Source: Acidovorax sp. sif1233 (GTDB taxonomy: Bacteria; Pseudomonadota; Gammaproteobacteria; Burkholderiales; Burkholderiaceae_C). Taken from it: a stretch of DNA of 64,000 nucleotides. The notes beneath the pieces were generated by a model. That model ran no database searches. It was not told where the DNA came from and saw only the letters and a list, made by a program, of their open reading frames with translations. Position 1 is the stretch's first letter, and the number at the start of each line of letters is the position of its first letter. The translations under genes were made by a program, and so were the position numbers. Below are positions 62,626-64,000 of the stretch, piece by piece. The stretch spans positions 496,001 to 560,000 of the forward strand of contig NZ_JAHUWZ010000003.1 in NCBI RefSeq assembly GCF_019218755.1. Reading direction: 5' to 3'.

Positions 62626-63672
62626 ATGGTTTTTCTCTGGCCCACCCTGCTCTGGCTGCTGCTGGTCGCGCCCTTGCTGGTACTGCTGTACTGGTGGCTG
62701 CTGCACCGGCGCAAGAAGACGGCGCTCAGCTACTCCAGCCTATCGCTGGTGCGCGAGGCCATGGGCCCCGGCCAGCGCCTGCGGCGCCACATCCCGCCCG
62801 CCCTCTTCCTGCTGGCGCTGATCGCCCTGCTGCTGGCGGCCGCGCGCCCGCTGGCCGTGATCACCCTGCCCTCGCAGGACCAGACCATCATGCTGGCCAT
62901 GGACGTGTCGGGCAGCATGCGCGCCGCCGACGTGGAGCCCGACCGGATCACCGCCGCCCAGAATGCCGCCAAGGCCTTCATCGCCGAGCTGCCGCGCCAC
63001 GTGCGCGTGGGCATCGTGGCGTTCGCGGGCAGCGCGCAGCTGGCCCAGTTGCCCACGCAAAGCCGTGAAGACCTGGTCAAGGCCATCGACAGCTTCCAGC
63101 TGCAGCGCGGCACGGCCACGGGCAACGGCATCATGCTGTCGCTGGCCACCATTTTTCCGGATGCGGGCATCGACATCGCGGCGCTGGGGGGCCGCCAGGC
63201 GATGCGTCCCAAGCCCATCGACGAGATCGGCAACAAGCAGGACCCCGCCAAGCCCTTCACCCCGGTGGCGCCGGGCTCCTACACCTCGGCGGCCATCATC
63301 ATGCTGACCGACGGGCAGCGCACCACGGGCGTGGACCCGCTTGAAGCCGCCAAGTGGGCGGCGGACCGCGGCGTGCGCGTGTACACCGTGGGCGTGGGCA
63401 CCGTGCAGGGCGAGACGATAGGGTTCGAAGGGTGGTCGATGCGCGTGCGGCTCGACGAAGAAACCCTGAAGGCCGTGGCCACGCGCACGAACGCCGAGTA
63501 CTTCCACGCGGCCACGGCGGCCGACCTCAAGAAGGTCTACGAAACGCTCAGTTCGCGATTGACGGTGGAGAAGAAGGAAACCGAGATCTCTGCCCTGCTG
63601 GCACTGGCGGGCGCCGTGCTGGCACTGCTGGCAGCAGCACTTTCGGTCTGGTGGTACGGGAGGGTGATGTAG
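62626..63672 (+). CDS. VWA domain membrane protein (BatA-type)
   Basis: A 348-residue protein with two N-terminal transmembrane segments (about 5-26 and 58-80) and a C-terminal helix (about 318-342) framing a von Willebrand A domain. The MIDAS site DVSGS is at 93-97 with T in QRGTATGNG and the later MLTDGQR aspartate. It completes the MoxR-DUF58-VWA set; a second VWA gene, common in longer versions, is not seen before the next small gene. Metal-dependent protein binding in the periplasm is expected. Confidence 0.93.
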   Translation: MVFLWPTLLWLLLVAPLLVLLYWWLLHRRKKTALSYSSLSLVREAMGPGQRLRRHIPPALFLLALIALLLAAARPLAVITLPSQDQTIMLAMDVSGSMRAADVEPDRITAAQNAAKAFIAELPRHVRVGIVAFAGSAQLAQLPTQSREDLVKAIDSFQLQRGTATGNGIMLSLATIFPDAGIDIAALGGRQAMRPKPIDEIGNKQDPAKPFTPVAPGSYTSAAIIMLTDGQRTTGVDPLEAAKWAADRGVRVYTVGVGTVQGETIGFEGWSMRVRLDEETLKAVATRTNAEYFHAATAADLKKVYETLSSRLTVEKKETEISALLALAGAVLALLAAALSVWWYGRVM

Positions 63673-63786
63673 GCCCCCGGCGCCACGCGAGCCCGCAGGC
63701 AGGCAGCCACGCCAGCGGGCATGCACGGATAGCGGCCCATGGCCGCCCGTGCCGGGGATCATGGCTCGAACCTGAGGAGACATTTC

Positions 63787-64000
63787 ATGCGCTTCCTGAT
63801 CCAGATCGCAGCCGTGGCGCTGCTCGCCATGGCCGCCGGCTCCGCGCTGGCCCACAACTGCCCCAACGAGATGAAGGCCATCGACGCCAAGCTGGCCACC
63901 CATCCGGCGCTGACGGCCGACAACGCCGCCAAGGTCAAACAGCTGCGCGCGGAGGGCGAGGCCCAGCACAAGGCCGGCAAACATGACGACTCGATGAAAT
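63787..64000 (+). CDS. Small periplasmic protein (3' end outside window)
   Basis: The first 71 codons are visible and the frame runs off the window edge. A signal peptide (MRFLIQIAAVALLAMAAGSA, cleavage near 22) precedes HNCPNEMKAIDAKLATHPAL and a helical, charged stretch (VKQLRAEGEAQHKAGKHDDS). GAGGAGA precedes the ATG. I do not recognise a named family; a small helical metal- or partner-binding protein linked to the MoxR module is possible. Confidence 0.8.
   Translation, partial: MRFLIQIAAVALLAMAAGSALAHNCPNEMKAIDAKLATHPALTADNAAKVKQLRAEGEAQHKAGKHDDSMK

Overview
The window looks like chromosomal DNA of a Comamonadaceae betaproteobacterium, closest in feel to Acidovorax. The clues are very high GC with strong codon bias, a branched-chain amino acid ABC operon, tripartite tricarboxylate and TRAP-type transport proteins, an IPTL-type C-terminal sorting protein, the block ftsK-lolA-rarA beside trxB, and AT-rich interspersed repeats with the core TAGCTGnnAGCGC. 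This genus call is inference from gene content; no rRNA is present to test it. I see no prophage, insertion sequence, CRISPR array or tRNA.

Layout. 1-2908 (minus): livHMGF importer, livF cut by the window edge. 3223-9206: rarA, a DUF1304 membrane protein on the opposite strand, lolA, ftsK and a Crp/Fnr regulator; trxB and then rpmB-rpmG run the other way (9392-10946). 11060-14525: a PLP-dependent GntR regulator divergent from a DUF2917-type gene, then a fatty acid desaturase. 14657-20402: rsmB, an M48 membrane protease, small conserved genes, purN and a DUF480 protein. 20449-24872: two acyl-CoA dehydrogenases, a lipoprotein esterase and a DUF3617 protein. 24966-31089: a large repeat protein with a CTERM sorting tail, beside a divergent two-component pair. 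31144-36438: HNH nuclease, then ribF-ileS-lspA. 36847-42109: Na/Pi-type transporter, NUDIX and quinone oxidoreductase with overlapping ends, a DMT permease and an exported unknown. 42180-45994: a TRAP-type binding protein translationally coupled to a GGDEF-EAL protein. 46392-48960: atypical SDR, SH3-like protein and M48 protease. 49112-55167: DMT permease with gamma-glutamyltransferase, DUF3422, and tctBA without tctC. 55292-59415: orphan GspE-type ATPase, spermidine-synthase-like protein, hypoxanthine-DNA glycosylase and TatD nuclease. 59520-64000: trypsin-like protease, MoxR-DUF58-VWA module and a truncated periplasmic protein.

How the genes work together. Much of the window is housekeeping: cell division and chromosome segregation (ftsK), envelope lipoprotein maturation and traffic (lspA, lolA), replication-fork maintenance (rarA), ribosome parts and modification (rpmB, rpmG, rsmB) and redox (trxB). 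Between these are accessory groups for carboxylate and amino acid uptake, lipid or acyl-CoA use, and signalling.

The least explained features are: (1) about ten copies of a short AT-rich repeat, most of them inside open reading frames and translated, including one that forms the LolA signal peptide; (2) the periplasmic binding protein / c-di-GMP enzyme pair with an ATGA overlap; (3) the repeat-rich CTERM protein beside its probable two-component regulators; (4) an SDR without the usual YxxxK residues.
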